DNA of 62,646 bases from Marinomonas polaris DSM 16579 (GTDB taxonomy: Bacteria > Pseudomonadota > Gammaproteobacteria > Pseudomonadales > Marinomonadaceae): the NCBI RefSeq assembly GCF_900129155.1, contig NZ_FQVF01000003.1, positions 1-62,646 on the forward strand. Direction: 5' to 3'. The position numbers and the translations under genes were made by a program. The notes beneath the pieces were generated by a model. The model saw only the letters and a program-made list of their open reading frames with translations, had not been told where the DNA came from and made no database searches. Positions 39,173-49,216 of the stretch are shown piece by piece (the first letter of the stretch is position 1; the number at the start of each line of letters is the position of its first letter).

Positions 39173-40459
39173 ATGAACGCTTGGTATCTCATCTGTTTTC
39201 TTTCGGCATTAGCGGTTTTTATCGCTTTTACCAACCAATACATACTAAAAATGCAAACTACGATCGCCATTACCACAGGATCAGTCGTAATTTCATTACT
39301 CCTAATTCTTGCGGTTAAAATGCTTGGCGATGAAACAGCAGTATTCATTACTCAAGTTGTTTCCGGCATCGACTTTAATCAGCTGTTATTAAAAGGCATG
39401 TTGGGCTTTTTACTATTTGCTGGTGCATTAGAGATCGACCTTGCGGCCTTAAAAAGACAGCGTTGGGAAATCACCATATTAGTGCTGTTTTCCACGCTAG
39501 CGTCGACCTTTATTGTCGGCTACCTAAGTTACTACGTATTTGCTCTACTCAACTTCCCTATACCTTTCATCTACTGCCTACTATTTGGCGCTTTGATAAG
39601 CCCTACTGACCCGATTGCAGTATTGGCTATCATCAAGCAAATGAGTGCACCGCAGGGTATTTCGATCCAAGTAGAAGGCGAATCCTTGTTTAATGATGGT
39701 GTTGGTTTGGTTATTTTTACCACAATCTTTGCGGTCGCATTTTATGGTACTGAAGCCAACTTCCAAGACGTCGCTGAGCTATTTTTAGTCGACGCTATTG
39801 GTGGCATAGTGTTTGGTCTTGTTATTGCTCTGGTTGGTCACTTTGTTATCATCAATTGCAAAGATATCAATACACGTCTATTGGTTACCCTAACCATTCC
39901 GTCAGCGGGTTTTGCTTTAGCCAATATTTGGGAGATTTCCGGTGCACTTGCGATGGTGACCAGTGGTATTCTTCTTGGCAACATCACACGAGCAAAAGCT
40001 TCCAAGAAAAGCGGTCCAGATGGCACTCGTTACGTAAAAGATTTTTGGCATGCGACTGATAGCTTCTTGAACGCCTTGCTTTTCCTAATCATTGGTATGC
40101 TGATTGTGACTATGCCATTAAGTTGGGAAATTATTGGTTTAGGTTTGGTCATGGTTCCCGTTGTTCTACTGGCTCGCTTTATCAGTGTTGGCAGTCCTTA
40201 CCTAATTTTCAAACGCTACCGAGAGTACGATAAACACTCTGTTAAAATCTTGACTTGGGGTGGTTTACGAGGCGGTTTAGCACTTGCTATGGCTGCGGCG
40301 ATCCCAACGAATAAAATGATGATTGAAGGTTTAGATTTACACGACATCATGGTCATCATTACCTATGTTGTTGTTATCTTCTCCATCATAGTGCAGGGTC
40401 TAACTATTTCGCCGTTGATTCAAAAAAGCATTCAAGCAGCAAAAGACAAAGCGAAATAA
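39173..40459 (+). CDS. NhaP-type Na+(K+)/H+ antiporter
   Basis: The protein has 428 residues with about 12 membrane segments. Signature motifs are FLLFAGALEIDL near 79-90, GALISPTDPIAVLAI near 141-155, VEGESLFNDGVGLVIF near 166-181 and TWGGLRGGLALAMA near 363. These match CPA1/NhaP antiporters. Ion specificity cannot be told. It is monocistronic, with a terminator at 40528. Confidence 0.92.
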   Translation: MNAWYLICFLSALAVFIAFTNQYILKMQTTIAITTGSVVISLLLILAVKMLGDETAVFITQVVSGIDFNQLLLKGMLGFLLFAGALEIDLAALKRQRWEITILVLFSTLASTFIVGYLSYYVFALLNFPIPFIYCLLFGALISPTDPIAVLAIIKQMSAPQGISIQVEGESLFNDGVGLVIFTTIFAVAFYGTEANFQDVAELFLVDAIGGIVFGLVIALVGHFVIINCKDINTRLLVTLTIPSAGFALANIWEISGALAMVTSGILLGNITRAKASKKSGPDGTRYVKDFWHATDSFLNALLFLIIGMLIVTMPLSWEIIGLGLVMVPVVLLARFISVGSPYLIFKRYREYDKHSVKILTWGGLRGGLALAMAAAIPTNKMMIEGLDLHDIMVIITYVVVIFSIIVQGLTISPLIQKSIQAAKDKAK

Positions 40460-40527
40460 CCATTCGCCCCATCCCTCTATAACAGCCTTTTATAGAACCT
40501 ATATAGAAAGCTTCATTGTTAGAGTAT

Positions 40528-40558
40528 AAAACGCCAACATCATGTTGGCGTTTTTTTT
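40528..40558 (+). terminator. Terminator after the antiporter gene
   Basis: The perfect stem aaaacgccaacat/atgttggcgtttt is followed by a long T-run. Confidence 0.92.
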
Positions 40559-40710
40559 ACTTCCAGTGCGATTCAGACATTCACTCCTTGAATAAACCTT
40601 GCTGTAGATCATAAAAACGATCGAGCGGGTATTATAAAATAGCCTTATACCTGTGATCTAAAACCTAGATGATAGATAGGATTGAAACGAATAAAGAACG
40701 GAGCACTTTA

Positions 40711-41562
40711 ATGCTAAAAACACCACAAGCAGAATCCAAGTCAGTAGACATTATGCTTCGTAATAATATCAAGCTAATAGGCAAAGGCGAAAAGACTATT
40801 ATTTTGGCTCACGGTTTCGGCTGCAATCAAAACATGTGGCGTTTTATACTGCCTTTTCTTGAAAAAACATACCAAGTTCTACTGTTTGATTATGTCGGTA
40901 GTGGCAACTCAGACTTTTCAGCGTATGAAAAAAATCGCTACCAACAATTGGAAGGCTACTCCTTAGATATCATTGAAATATGTGATGCTCTAGAGCTTAA
41001 AAACGTCATCTTTGTCGGCCACTCAGTGAGTAGCACCATAGGCTGGATAGCCTCTAAGCAACGCCCTGAGCTTTTTTCTAAGATGGTAGCAGTTTGCCCT
41101 TCTCCTTGTTTTTTAAACTTGGACGAAGAATACCAAGGCGGTTTTGAAAGACAAGATTTGGAAGGACTAATCCAGTTAATGGAGAAAGACTATATCGGCT
41201 GGGGGAACTATTTAGCACCCATTGTTATGGGAAGCGACTTATCTCCTATTGGCCCAGGAATGTCAGAAAGCGATACATTAGTACATGAGTTACTTAGTAG
41301 TTTTTGCGCTACTGATGTAACTTATTCTAAGCCTTTCGCTGAAGCGACTTTTTTCTCCGATTATCGATCTTTATTGCCTGACATATCTCACCCATGCTTA
41401 ATATTACAAAGCTCAAACGATACTTTGGTTGCCGTTAGCGTAGGCGAATATATCAAGGATAAGTTACAAAATGCCAAGCTAGAAATAATAGAAGGCAATG
41501 GACATTGCTTACATATGACTCATCCAATGCATGTTTTTAATTCTATGAAGGCTTTCTTATGA
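40711..41562 (+). CDS. RsbQ-like alpha/beta hydrolase
   Basis: The protein has 283 residues. AHGFGCNQNMWRF (oxyanion loop), the nucleophile in FVGHSVSSTIG, the acid in QSSNDTLVAV and the base in GNGHCLHMTHP give a complete triad. The pattern matches RsbQ/KAI2-type hydrolases, which often partner a sensor phosphatase or kinase; no such partner is adjacent. The start at ATG 40711 follows cggag; the in-frame ATG at 40669 lacks a site. Confidence 0.85.
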   Translation: MLKTPQAESKSVDIMLRNNIKLIGKGEKTIILAHGFGCNQNMWRFILPFLEKTYQVLLFDYVGSGNSDFSAYEKNRYQQLEGYSLDIIEICDALELKNVIFVGHSVSSTIGWIASKQRPELFSKMVAVCPSPCFLNLDEEYQGGFERQDLEGLIQLMEKDYIGWGNYLAPIVMGSDLSPIGPGMSESDTLVHELLSSFCATDVTYSKPFAEATFFSDYRSLLPDISHPCLILQSSNDTLVAVSVGEYIKDKLQNAKLEIIEGNGHCLHMTHPMHVFNSMKAFL

Positions 41563-41583
41563 GAAAACGAATAGCAGGGACAG

Positions 41584-42231
41584 CTACTCTCGATGTACAG
41601 AAAAGATAGCGCCATTTTCGTGGAACTTAAGCAATTCCCGAATGTTAAATGGCGTCACTTCATCCGCATAATAAAACGCTTCTTTGGCTTTTCCGTTATG
41701 TAGGTCTTTTCTCACCCCGCTTTTGCCATCATAAGCATGAGTACTACTTTGTACCTCTATAACATTGAGATTAACGGAAATCACCACCATGTTGCCGTAT
41801 TTGTAAACGGGATCTTCGTTTTTAAATATCTTTGTAAAATCTACTGCGTAGATATCATTTACCTCTGGTTTTGCCAGATAAGCGAGTGTCTTATTTTCTT
41901 GCTCGGCATTAAAATAATCTACTGCTAAAAAAATGCAGGGAACTATGATGGCCCAAACTTCAATCGGCAAAAATAACAAAGTATGCGCAGGAGATTTAGT
42001 CTTTTTTCCTGTTTCGGAATCAACCTGAATAATACAGTCTCGACTATTTAATAAATAACCAATAACACCGACTAAGAATGCAACCGCAACTAAAGCGATA
42101 ACTTTTATCCAGCGGTTATCACTATAAAAACCATCTCCCATGAAATAGTCAACGACCAGTTGAACATCCACAAAAAAAGCAATAAAAATAACAGGTGTAA
42201 TCCAACCCTGCCCTTTCCAAATTGGCAACAT
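41584..42231 (-). CDS. Membrane protein of unknown function
   Basis: The protein has 215 residues with three hydrophobic segments in the N-terminal half (about 10-30, 45-62 and 85-105) and a soluble C-terminal half with NMVVISVNLNVIEVQ. I do not recognise a family. The start at ATG 42231 is 6 bases after aggaa; the upstream GTG overlaps that site. It is convergent with the RsbQ-like gene. Confidence 0.6.
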   Translation of the reverse strand: MLPIWKGQGWITPVIFIAFFVDVQLVVDYFMGDGFYSDNRWIKVIALVAVAFLVGVIGYLLNSRDCIIQVDSETGKKTKSPAHTLLFLPIEVWAIIVPCIFLAVDYFNAEQENKTLAYLAKPEVNDIYAVDFTKIFKNEDPVYKYGNMVVISVNLNVIEVQSSTHAYDGKSGVRKDLHNGKAKEAFYYADEVTPFNIRELLKFHENGAIFSVHRE

Positions 42232-42346
42232 ATCCACTTCCTATATATGATGTCTGCTGTTATTCATTAAATTTTAATTCCCTATAAAACACAAGACGAC
42301 CTTATAAATAGTCAAAATATAGCATCAAAAAAATAAGGATATTGTT

Positions 42347-42952
42347 ATGTACATAGAATCTGAAGAGGCTCTAAGAACCATATTTGGTTTCCCAAAAGGC
42401 AGAGCAAAAGACAAGCTATTGAAAAAATTAGAAAAACATTCAATGGCATTTATCAACTTATCCCCATTTTTCACCCTAGCCAGCTACAACACCGAAGGTC
42501 ATACTGATTGTTCACCTCGAGGAGGAAAACCAGGCTTTGTAAAAATCATCAATGAGCAATGTATCGTTATTCCCGAATCAAAGGGCAATAATCGTTTAGA
42601 TAGCTTAGTTAATTTATTAGAAACCAAAAACATTGGCTGTCTTTTCCTAATCCCCGGAGTGGATGAAACTCTACGCATTAATGGGACTGCTCGTATTAGT
42701 ACAGCACCTGACTATTTAGCGCTCTTCTCGGAAGAGCAAAACCCACCAAGAGCCTGTATTGAGGTACAAATTACAGAGGTTTTTCTGCATTGTGCGAAAG
42801 CCTTAATGCGCTCAAAACTCTGGTCCAGTGAGGTAATAATCGAACGATCTTCTCTACCTTCTATGGGTGTCATGATTAATGATCAACTAGGCAGTGACGA
42901 GAAGCCTGAAACTAACGCGGATATGCTTAAACGCTATACAAAAGACCTCTAG
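42347..42952 (+). CDS. FMN-binding pyridoxamine 5'-phosphate oxidase-like protein
   Basis: The protein has 201 residues and matches the split-barrel PNPOx-like group of the MSMEG_1061 type: FINLSPFFTLASYNTEGHTDCSPRGGKPGFV (residues about 34-64, read in parts), IPESKGNNRLDSL, GCLFLIPGVDETLRINGTARI, and HCAKALMRSKLW near the end. It probably binds FMN or F420. The substrate is unknown. It stands alone. Confidence 0.85.
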   Translation: MYIESEEALRTIFGFPKGRAKDKLLKKLEKHSMAFINLSPFFTLASYNTEGHTDCSPRGGKPGFVKIINEQCIVIPESKGNNRLDSLVNLLETKNIGCLFLIPGVDETLRINGTARISTAPDYLALFSEEQNPPRACIEVQITEVFLHCAKALMRSKLWSSEVIIERSSLPSMGVMINDQLGSDEKPETNADMLKRYTKDL

Positions 42953-43039
42953 TTTCACCTGGATAATGTGTGTTGCCATTGAATACTTTAAAAATCTGTC
43001 TAAAATCGCGGCATACACAAATATACAATAGGATTTTAT

Positions 43040-43951
43040 ATGACTTCATTCACTATTCTTGATGGCGGTATGGGCCGAGAACTTGAACGCCGCGGCGCAC
43101 CATTCAAACAACCAGAATGGTCAGCCTTGGCGATGATGGAAGCACCAAACATTGTGAAAGAAGTGCATCAGTCTTATATCCAAAGCGGCTCACGTGTCAT
43201 CACTACCAATAGTTATGCTTTAGTGCCCTTTCATATAGGCGAAGAGGTCTTTAAAGAGCAAGGCCGTATATTGGCCGTACTTTCAGGTAAAGTCGCTCGT
43301 GAGGCCGCTGACGAAAGCGGCACAGATACAAAAGTAGCAGGTTCTCTTGCGCCATTGTTTGGTTCATATCGCGCAGATCTTTATCAAGCAGACCGTGTGG
43401 AAGAATTGGCCGTTCCGCTCATCGAATCGCTCAATCCTTATGTGGATCTTTGGTTATCAGAAACACAAAGTTTGATCGATGAAGTCACTCGTGTAAAAGC
43501 CCTTGTAGATAAAATTGATACAGATCACAAACCTTTCTGGGTGTCTTTTACTCTTGAAGATTCAGAGCCAACCGCAGAGCCTTTATTGCGTTCTGGCGAA
43601 ACCGTTGTTGAAGCAGTAAAAGCCATGCAAGCCATCGGTGTAAATGCGATTCTATTTAATTGTAGCCAGCCCGAAATTATCGGTGAAGCCATTCAAGTCA
43701 CTCAAACAGTATTGTCTTCTTTAAATGCTAACGATATCCAAATCGGTGCTTACGCTAATGCTTTTCCACCACAACCAAAAAATGCCACGGCAAACGATGG
43801 TCTTGATGAGCTACGTGCTGATCTAACGCCACCAGCCTACCTAACTTGGGTTAAACAATGGGTAGAAGACGGGGCGACTTTGATTGGCGGGTGTTGCGGA
43901 ATTGGGCCTGAACACATTGCAGCCATAAACGAGTTCAACAAAGCTGACTAA
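43040..43951 (+). CDS. Homocysteine S-methyltransferase-family protein
   Basis: The protein has 303 residues. The zinc ligands are in LFNCSQPEII (near 207-216) and the C-terminal GGCCGIGPEH (near 286-295), the hallmark of the family. LDGGMGRELERRGAP opens the barrel. Members move a methyl group from S-methylmethionine, S-adenosylmethionine or betaine to homocysteine (MmuM-like) or act on selenocysteine. The methyl donor is not identifiable from sequence. It is monocistronic with a following terminator. Confidence 0.9.
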   Translation: MTSFTILDGGMGRELERRGAPFKQPEWSALAMMEAPNIVKEVHQSYIQSGSRVITTNSYALVPFHIGEEVFKEQGRILAVLSGKVAREAADESGTDTKVAGSLAPLFGSYRADLYQADRVEELAVPLIESLNPYVDLWLSETQSLIDEVTRVKALVDKIDTDHKPFWVSFTLEDSEPTAEPLLRSGETVVEAVKAMQAIGVNAILFNCSQPEIIGEAIQVTQTVLSSLNANDIQIGAYANAFPPQPKNATANDGLDELRADLTPPAYLTWVKQWVEDGATLIGGCCGIGPEHIAAINEFNKAD

Positions 43952-43975
43952 TAAGCGCTATTTAATACTTCAATC

Positions 43976-44014
43976 AAAAAAGGGTCAACGGATTTATTCG
44001 TTGCCCCTTTTTGA
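43976..44014. terminator. Terminator between homocysteine methyltransferase gene and pqiC
   Basis: The arms aaaaagggtcaacg and cgttgccccttttt pair with one mismatch, A-run before and T-run after, so it can serve both convergent transcripts. Confidence 0.85.
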
Positions 44015-44033
44015 TTATGCTTTTTAATGACTT

Positions 44034-44636
44034 TTAGTTTTTAAACGACTGGGCTATTTCTTTTGCCATGGGATCAATCACCTGATCAAACCAACTGGCG
44101 GAAAGTGTTTGTACCATAGTTGAATAGCCATCTGATTTTAATTTACGCTGAACTTCAAACGTATTGGAAGCAGACAACTCACCCGTTGCAGCAATAACCT
44201 GCCAGCGCCCAGAAATATGTATCATTCCCTCTAAATCCGCGTAAAAGTCATCCACTTCAATATTCAATAAAGCAATAGCATAAGAAGGTAATCGCTGACC
44301 ACCAAACCAGGTAATATTAGGCAAAGTCTTCTCTAATCGCTGTTGCGTTAGACGAGTTAATTGAGGAGACAAAGACTCAGCCCACAAATTACTCTGGGAA
44401 CGATGAACATCTCCCCGTTTTGTTACTAATACAATTTCGTTACCAGCTAAGTAATTGGCAACTACGATTGGCATCAGCTGCACAGACATTTTTTGCGTTG
44501 CTTGAGCTTGGGCATTTTTCAATCCTGTATCCATTAACAGATATTCTTTGCTAGGTGGTGTTGGTGTAGCACAACCAGCCATCATCCAACTTAGCAATAC
44601 CAGCAAAAAAGTACGCCCATAAATCATCATATTCAT
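44034..44636 (-). CDS. pqiC: PqiC lipoprotein
   Basis: The protein has 200 residues. The signal peptide ends in MAGC (lipobox), followed by the ABC-transport auxiliary (DUF330/YmbA) domain with LLVTKRGDVHRSQSNLWAESL-type features. PqiC forms the outer-membrane end of the PqiABC lipid-transport tunnel. It follows pqiB after 14 bases and closes the operon. Confidence 0.9.
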   Translation of the reverse strand: MNMMIYGRTFLLVLLSWMMAGCATPTPPSKEYLLMDTGLKNAQAQATQKMSVQLMPIVVANYLAGNEIVLVTKRGDVHRSQSNLWAESLSPQLTRLTQQRLEKTLPNITWFGGQRLPSYAIALLNIEVDDFYADLEGMIHISGRWQVIAATGELSASNTFEVQRKLKSDGYSTMVQTLSASWFDQVIDPMAKEIAQSFKN

Positions 44637-44650
44637 TTTATTCCTTTCAA

Positions 44651-46297
44651 CTACTTCGCCGCTTTCGGCTCAACATCTGCTCGTGGTTTACTGTCAAAAA
44701 TCAAAGTATTTGGATTCTCTCTCAACTGACGAAGCAATGGCTGCAATTCATTTAACGCTCGTCCTAACGACACCATATTTTCTTTCAAAGGACGACCAAT
44801 TTGACCATTTGCCTGATAAGTTTCCAGTGTTAGATTCAACTCATTAATCGTTGCAGCAAGATCTGCTGGAAGCTGTTGAGTCTCTGATTTATCAATCAGC
44901 TGTTTGACACTTTTACTCAGTTCTTGTAATTGGCGTAATGTTTCGTTGGCCTCATTCATCGTTTGACCAAGCTGCTCAAACGTCTTATTAAGAGGCACTT
45001 GAGACACATTATCTAAGATGGCACCCACTTTTGTTTCAATATTAGCGAGCGCGTCCGGTGCCGTCGGAAAAATCTGGTAACCGGCAAATTCCTTTATTGT
45101 CACTGGTGGTGGATTTTTCATAAAATCAATATTAATAACTTTTGCGCCATTCAAGTAGTTACCAATTTTTAAAGAGGCCCTAACCCCTTTATTAATACGA
45201 TCTTCGATTAATTCATTCCATTTCTGCAATGACATCGCACCAGAGGTATCTAAAGAATTCAAACGCTGGGGTTCGATACGTGCACGAACAGGAATTAAAG
45301 GCGTATCAAGGGAAGTCAACGAATCCATTGGGATGCCGTTAAATGGCACATCAAGCACAGTACCAATTCGTACACCGCGAAACTCAACCGCGGCACCAGG
45401 CGTTAAACCACTAATATTGCTCTCAAACAAAAAGACATAGTTAATAAATTCACTAAACATATTATTAGCGGCACTTTCTCTAGAAGAGAACAGGCGAAAT
45501 GGAGCCATATCTTTAACGGGTTGTCCTGCGGTTCTACCAGGAGGTAACCCAAAGGAAATACCACCCGCAAAAAATGTCTCTAATGAATCGAGTCGAATTT
45601 CAAAACCACTTGCAGAGCTCTTAAATGATAACCCAGGCGTCATCCAAAACTGCACATCACTATTTACCAAAGCATCATAAGGCGAGCGAATTACAACACG
45701 ATAAGTGATGGCGCCTTTTTCTGTGTCAAAGCCGACTTTTTCAACATAGCCGACTTCGTAACCACGAAAATGTACCAAAGCACCAACGTCCAGTTTAGAA
45801 CCTTCAGTGCTAGATAAAACAAGACGTACACCTTCATTTTCAGTCGAAAGTGGCGGCTGACTTAAAAGCGTAAAATCCGTTTGTAAACGCCCTTTCATAC
45901 CAGGAGTCATATCAATATAAGCCCCAGATAGAAGAGTACCAAGGCCACTTACCCCTTCTTTACCAATTCGAGGCTTTACCACCCAAAACCTTGCGTCATC
46001 ACGCAACATTTGTTCTGTACCGTGGTTCATGCGAACTTTAATAATAGCGTTCTCATAATCTTCACTAAGACGGATATCGATCACCCTACCCACATCTACG
46101 TTACGAGATTTAAGTTTTGTCTTACCTATTTCTAATCCATCGGCATTGGCTGCCAACAAAGTAATAACAGGCCCTTGGCTTGACCAGTTTTGATAGAGCA
46201 TCCAACCTGCAACCAAAAGCGCGATTAAAGGCACGAGCCAAATAGAGTTAAATCGGACTTGACGCATATTTTCGACTTGCTTGTTCGGATCACTCAC
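44651..46297 (-). CDS. pqiB: PqiB, MCE-domain intermembrane transport protein
   Basis: The protein has 548 residues. One membrane helix near residues 14-33 is followed by three MCE/MlaD domains (starting near 45, 160 and 285; GLEIGKTKLKSRNVDVGRV opens the first) and a C-terminal coiled coil. It spans the periplasm. The start overlaps the pqiA stop by 4 bases. Confidence 0.93.
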   Translation of the reverse strand: MSDPNKQVENMRQVRFNSIWLVPLIALLVAGWMLYQNWSSQGPVITLLAANADGLEIGKTKLKSRNVDVGRVIDIRLSEDYENAIIKVRMNHGTEQMLRDDARFWVVKPRIGKEGVSGLGTLLSGAYIDMTPGMKGRLQTDFTLLSQPPLSTENEGVRLVLSSTEGSKLDVGALVHFRGYEVGYVEKVGFDTEKGAITYRVVIRSPYDALVNSDVQFWMTPGLSFKSSASGFEIRLDSLETFFAGGISFGLPPGRTAGQPVKDMAPFRLFSSRESAANNMFSEFINYVFLFESNISGLTPGAAVEFRGVRIGTVLDVPFNGIPMDSLTSLDTPLIPVRARIEPQRLNSLDTSGAMSLQKWNELIEDRINKGVRASLKIGNYLNGAKVINIDFMKNPPPVTIKEFAGYQIFPTAPDALANIETKVGAILDNVSQVPLNKTFEQLGQTMNEANETLRQLQELSKSVKQLIDKSETQQLPADLAATINELNLTLETYQANGQIGRPLKENMVSLGRALNELQPLLRQLRENPNTLIFDSKPRADVEPKAAK

Positions 46298-47565
46298 TCT
46301 TCTCTCCTTGCTAAAGAGGAGGCACTAGGTGCATCGTCTTTATCCCATAGTAATCTTGGATCAAATGTCATTGCCGCTAACATAGTTAAAACAATAACGG
46401 CCGTAAAGGACAACACCGCAGGACCCGGCAAAATTGACATGAAATTTCCCATCTGAACTAAACTGGTCAATATAGCCACCACAAAAACATCAATCATTGA
46501 CCAACGCCCCACCAGCTCAGTAATACGATACAGTTTTATTTTTTGCTCGGTCTGCCTATGACTTGGAAAATAACTTTGCCAACACAACCAACTCAACGCC
46601 AACACTTTAGCTAGAGGAATCACCACACTCGCAAACAAGATAATCAAGGCAACAGGATAGGACCCCAACGACCAAAGCAACAACACGCCTCCCATAATGG
46701 TCGAGGGTTCGGTACTGCCTAAAAACGTGGTCTGCATAATAGGAAATACATTCGCAGGTATATACATAACTAAAGAAGCAATTAACAAGGCAACAGTTGT
46801 CATGATACTTTTCGGACGCCTACTATTAATAGAGTGGCCGCAGCGATCGCAATGCTTCGCATTACCAAGCTGAGTTGCACCGCAAAAATGGCAACCAATT
46901 AACCCTTGCTGCTTAGCCGTCGTATCAATCATAGGGTGATCAGCCGCCTTACCAGCGACCTGATTCCAAAACCAACGTTTATCAACTAAAGTGATGGTTT
47001 TTAATAACAAAATGACGTAACCACAAAAAGCCCAAAAAGACAGTTTCAATGAAATATCAGCCAAGCTACTCATCTTGACTAATGCCACTAGAATGCCAAC
47101 TAAAAAAACATCGACCATCAACCAAGGCTGAACAACCACAAGCCATCGAATACAATAGCGCTGAGCAAAATTCAGCACTTCTTTATGTTGAAAAGACCAA
47201 ACTAGAAATAAAACCGAAAACAAGTAAACAAGAGGAAATACAAACAGCGCTAAGCTAATGATAGCCCCTAGCACAAGATAGCCATGACTAAGCAAGACAC
47301 TCAACGTATTAAATAAAGTAACACTACGTTCAATACCGTTGGTAGAAAAACCAAGAAAAGGAAAACTCATGGCTAACGCCAGCATCAACAAAGCTGACAA
47401 ACCTGCCCCCATAATTCGTGCTGCAACATGTTTATGAATGCTCACTAAAACATGGCCACAATGTTGACATCTAAAACGCTCACCACTCTGCAGCGGCGGT
47501 ATACTGTTAACGAAATCGCACTCTTCACAAGTCGTTATATTTTCGTGAAACACGTAATGACTCAT
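46294..47565 (-). CDS. pqiA: PqiA integral membrane protein
   Basis: The protein has about 423 residues with two PqiA domains of four membrane segments each. Each domain opens with a zinc-ribbon: CEECDF...CQHCGH near residues 9-36 and CHFCGATQLGNAKHCDRCGH in the middle. The start is uncertain: ATG 47565 is chosen, but a TTG at 47583 with aggg upstream is possible. It is the first gene of pqiABC, a paraquat/SoxS-associated envelope lipid-transport system in E. coli. Confidence 0.92.
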   Translation of the reverse strand: MSHYVFHENITTCEECDFVNSIPPLQSGERFRCQHCGHVLVSIHKHVAARIMGAGLSALLMLALAMSFPFLGFSTNGIERSVTLFNTLSVLLSHGYLVLGAIISLALFVFPLVYLFSVLFLVWSFQHKEVLNFAQRYCIRWLVVVQPWLMVDVFLVGILVALVKMSSLADISLKLSFWAFCGYVILLLKTITLVDKRWFWNQVAGKAADHPMIDTTAKQQGLIGCHFCGATQLGNAKHCDRCGHSINSRRPKSIMTTVALLIASLVMYIPANVFPIMQTTFLGSTEPSTIMGGVLLLWSLGSYPVALIILFASVVIPLAKVLALSWLCWQSYFPSHRQTEQKIKLYRITELVGRWSMIDVFVVAILTSLVQMGNFMSILPGPAVLSFTAVIVLTMLAAMTFDPRLLWDKDDAPSASSLARREE

Positions 47566-47745
47566 ACCAAAACCACGACTCAATAAAGAACCCTAATAAA
47601 ACGCCCAAGAACCTATCTAACACGAGAACACAGACAAGAATCAAGCTATCTAAGATATAACGTTCAAAAGCAATTTATGCATTGATAACCTACCTAGTTA
47701 ACAATCCACACTCACAAGGCTCTATAAAAGTAAAAGATACTCTCA

Positions 47746-48246
47746 TTAAACTTTCGGTAGCCGAGACAAAATCGCTGGCACAATTAATTTATGGACTGGT
47801 CCAACAAACAGCATGTAAGCCTTACCTAAGCGGTTATTAACATGTACAACCGTCGTGATAGAAACTTTTTGAACATCAACTTCCGACTCTATATACAAAG
47901 ACAACCTAACATTAAGATGCTTATCATTGTCTTCCAGAATAACTTCGTTTGCTTCATTCATAAAAACAGAAAAAATGCCGACTCGATCTCCTTCTAGATA
48001 ATCATCAGCTTGTTTTGAAGAAATAATATCTCCCAATGCCCCAAGGTCCTTCAATCCCAGACAGCTAACAATTCTGTTACGTAGAGACATTAAGAAGTTA
48101 AACCACTCAGGGGCTTCTTTCGCCATAGACAACCAAATTTCCATGGCAGTCTGATTTTTATTTACGACATAACCAACAAAGCAATCCATAAAATACGCAT
48201 TGTCAGTCATCAACGAAATAGCAGCTTTTCGAGGGGGATTATTCAT
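47746..48246 (-). CDS. DUF2867-family protein
   Basis: The protein has 166 residues. It has DRVGIFSVFMNEANEVIL and SLYIESEVDVQKVSITTVVHVNNRLGKAYM, as in DUF2867 proteins. The function is unknown. A good ribosome site (aaagga) precedes the start. It lies upstream of pqiA with a 160-base gap and its own promoter region. Confidence 0.75.
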   Translation of the reverse strand: MNNPPRKAAISLMTDNAYFMDCFVGYVVNKNQTAMEIWLSMAKEAPEWFNFLMSLRNRIVSCLGLKDLGALGDIISSKQADDYLEGDRVGIFSVFMNEANEVILEDNDKHLNVRLSLYIESEVDVQKVSITTVVHVNNRLGKAYMLFVGPVHKLIVPAILSRLPKV

Positions 48247-48367
48247 ATTTTTATTCCTTTAAACCCTTTCCTTTAATCTATTTACTTTTGTTTCCATTGT
48301 TTAAAGAAAGACGTCATATCTAATCTTACGAACACAAAAAAACAAAAAAACAAAAAATCAATCATCG

Positions 48368-49210
48368 CTAACGATTCAATATCTGCTTAGTTTCAAATGA
48401 CAACGGGGTGGACTTCCAGCCGCCAATATTAGTATCCACATCGGCACCAACACTCACATCTACCGCTATAGGATCAGAACTTGTCAAAAGGCGGTACAAA
48501 CTAGAACCCATACCACTCATAGCGATAGAAAGTGGTATCGAAAGGTGCTGAGTCTTACCTTCCAATAAGTCGATATTTTGAATCCTGCCTTCGCCTAGTG
48601 ATTTACCCTCTGTCTTTAACTGATAACGAACGTTACTCAAGTTCACATCAAAGCGGTTAGGATTAACAATCTCCAAGTCGACACTAAGCTTAACGCCACT
48701 TAAACCAATTGAATCTATATTTAAATTTTTAAACGTAATGTCCGGTTGCTTAGGGATAAGAAGAACACCTGCAAAATCAACTGGCATATCAAAATCACCT
48801 AATACAGGTAAATTGATCGCCACTTTGCCTTCAACTGCGTAATCCAATTCTGTTTTGTTTGCCAAATCACCTACGCTCTTAATGACTTGATCAAACATCA
48901 ATGTTACAGGCAACCGCACACTATTACTGCCTTTTGCAGGCAAAGATAAACTGCTATCAGGCTGATTTATCGTCGCTATATTGTGTTTATTGACTAACAG
49001 ATCTAGATCAAAACCTGCTGTCTTAAATGCAAAAGAGTTAGGGTTAGTAACTTTCACATCGACCAACAGAGTCACGGCCTCGGTCGATAAACTCTCAATC
49101 GAAACACCCGTTACCGATGCCGTTGGCTTATGGACATCCATCGTCTTCTGTAAGGCGCTACAGCCAGACAAAAGCACAATGAGCGCCATTCCTATAAAAC
49201 GATAAAACAT
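48368..49210 (-). CDS. LEA type 2 (WHy-domain) lipoprotein
   Basis: The protein has 280 residues. The signal peptide ends in LLSGC (lipobox), then two LEA_2/WHy domains of about 110-120 residues each (LLVDVKVTNPNSFAFKTAGFDL and LSVDLEIVNPNRFDVNLSNV open them). This family is found in envelopes and in desiccation proteins. It is the second of two genes transcribed together (6-base gap to the membrane protein gene). Confidence 0.85.
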   Translation of the reverse strand: MFYRFIGMALIVLLSGCSALQKTMDVHKPTASVTGVSIESLSTEAVTLLVDVKVTNPNSFAFKTAGFDLDLLVNKHNIATINQPDSSLSLPAKGSNSVRLPVTLMFDQVIKSVGDLANKTELDYAVEGKVAINLPVLGDFDMPVDFAGVLLIPKQPDITFKNLNIDSIGLSGVKLSVDLEIVNPNRFDVNLSNVRYQLKTEGKSLGEGRIQNIDLLEGKTQHLSIPLSIAMSGMGSSLYRLLTSSDPIAVDVSVGADVDTNIGGWKSTPLSFETKQILNR

Positions 49211-49216
49211 ACTACC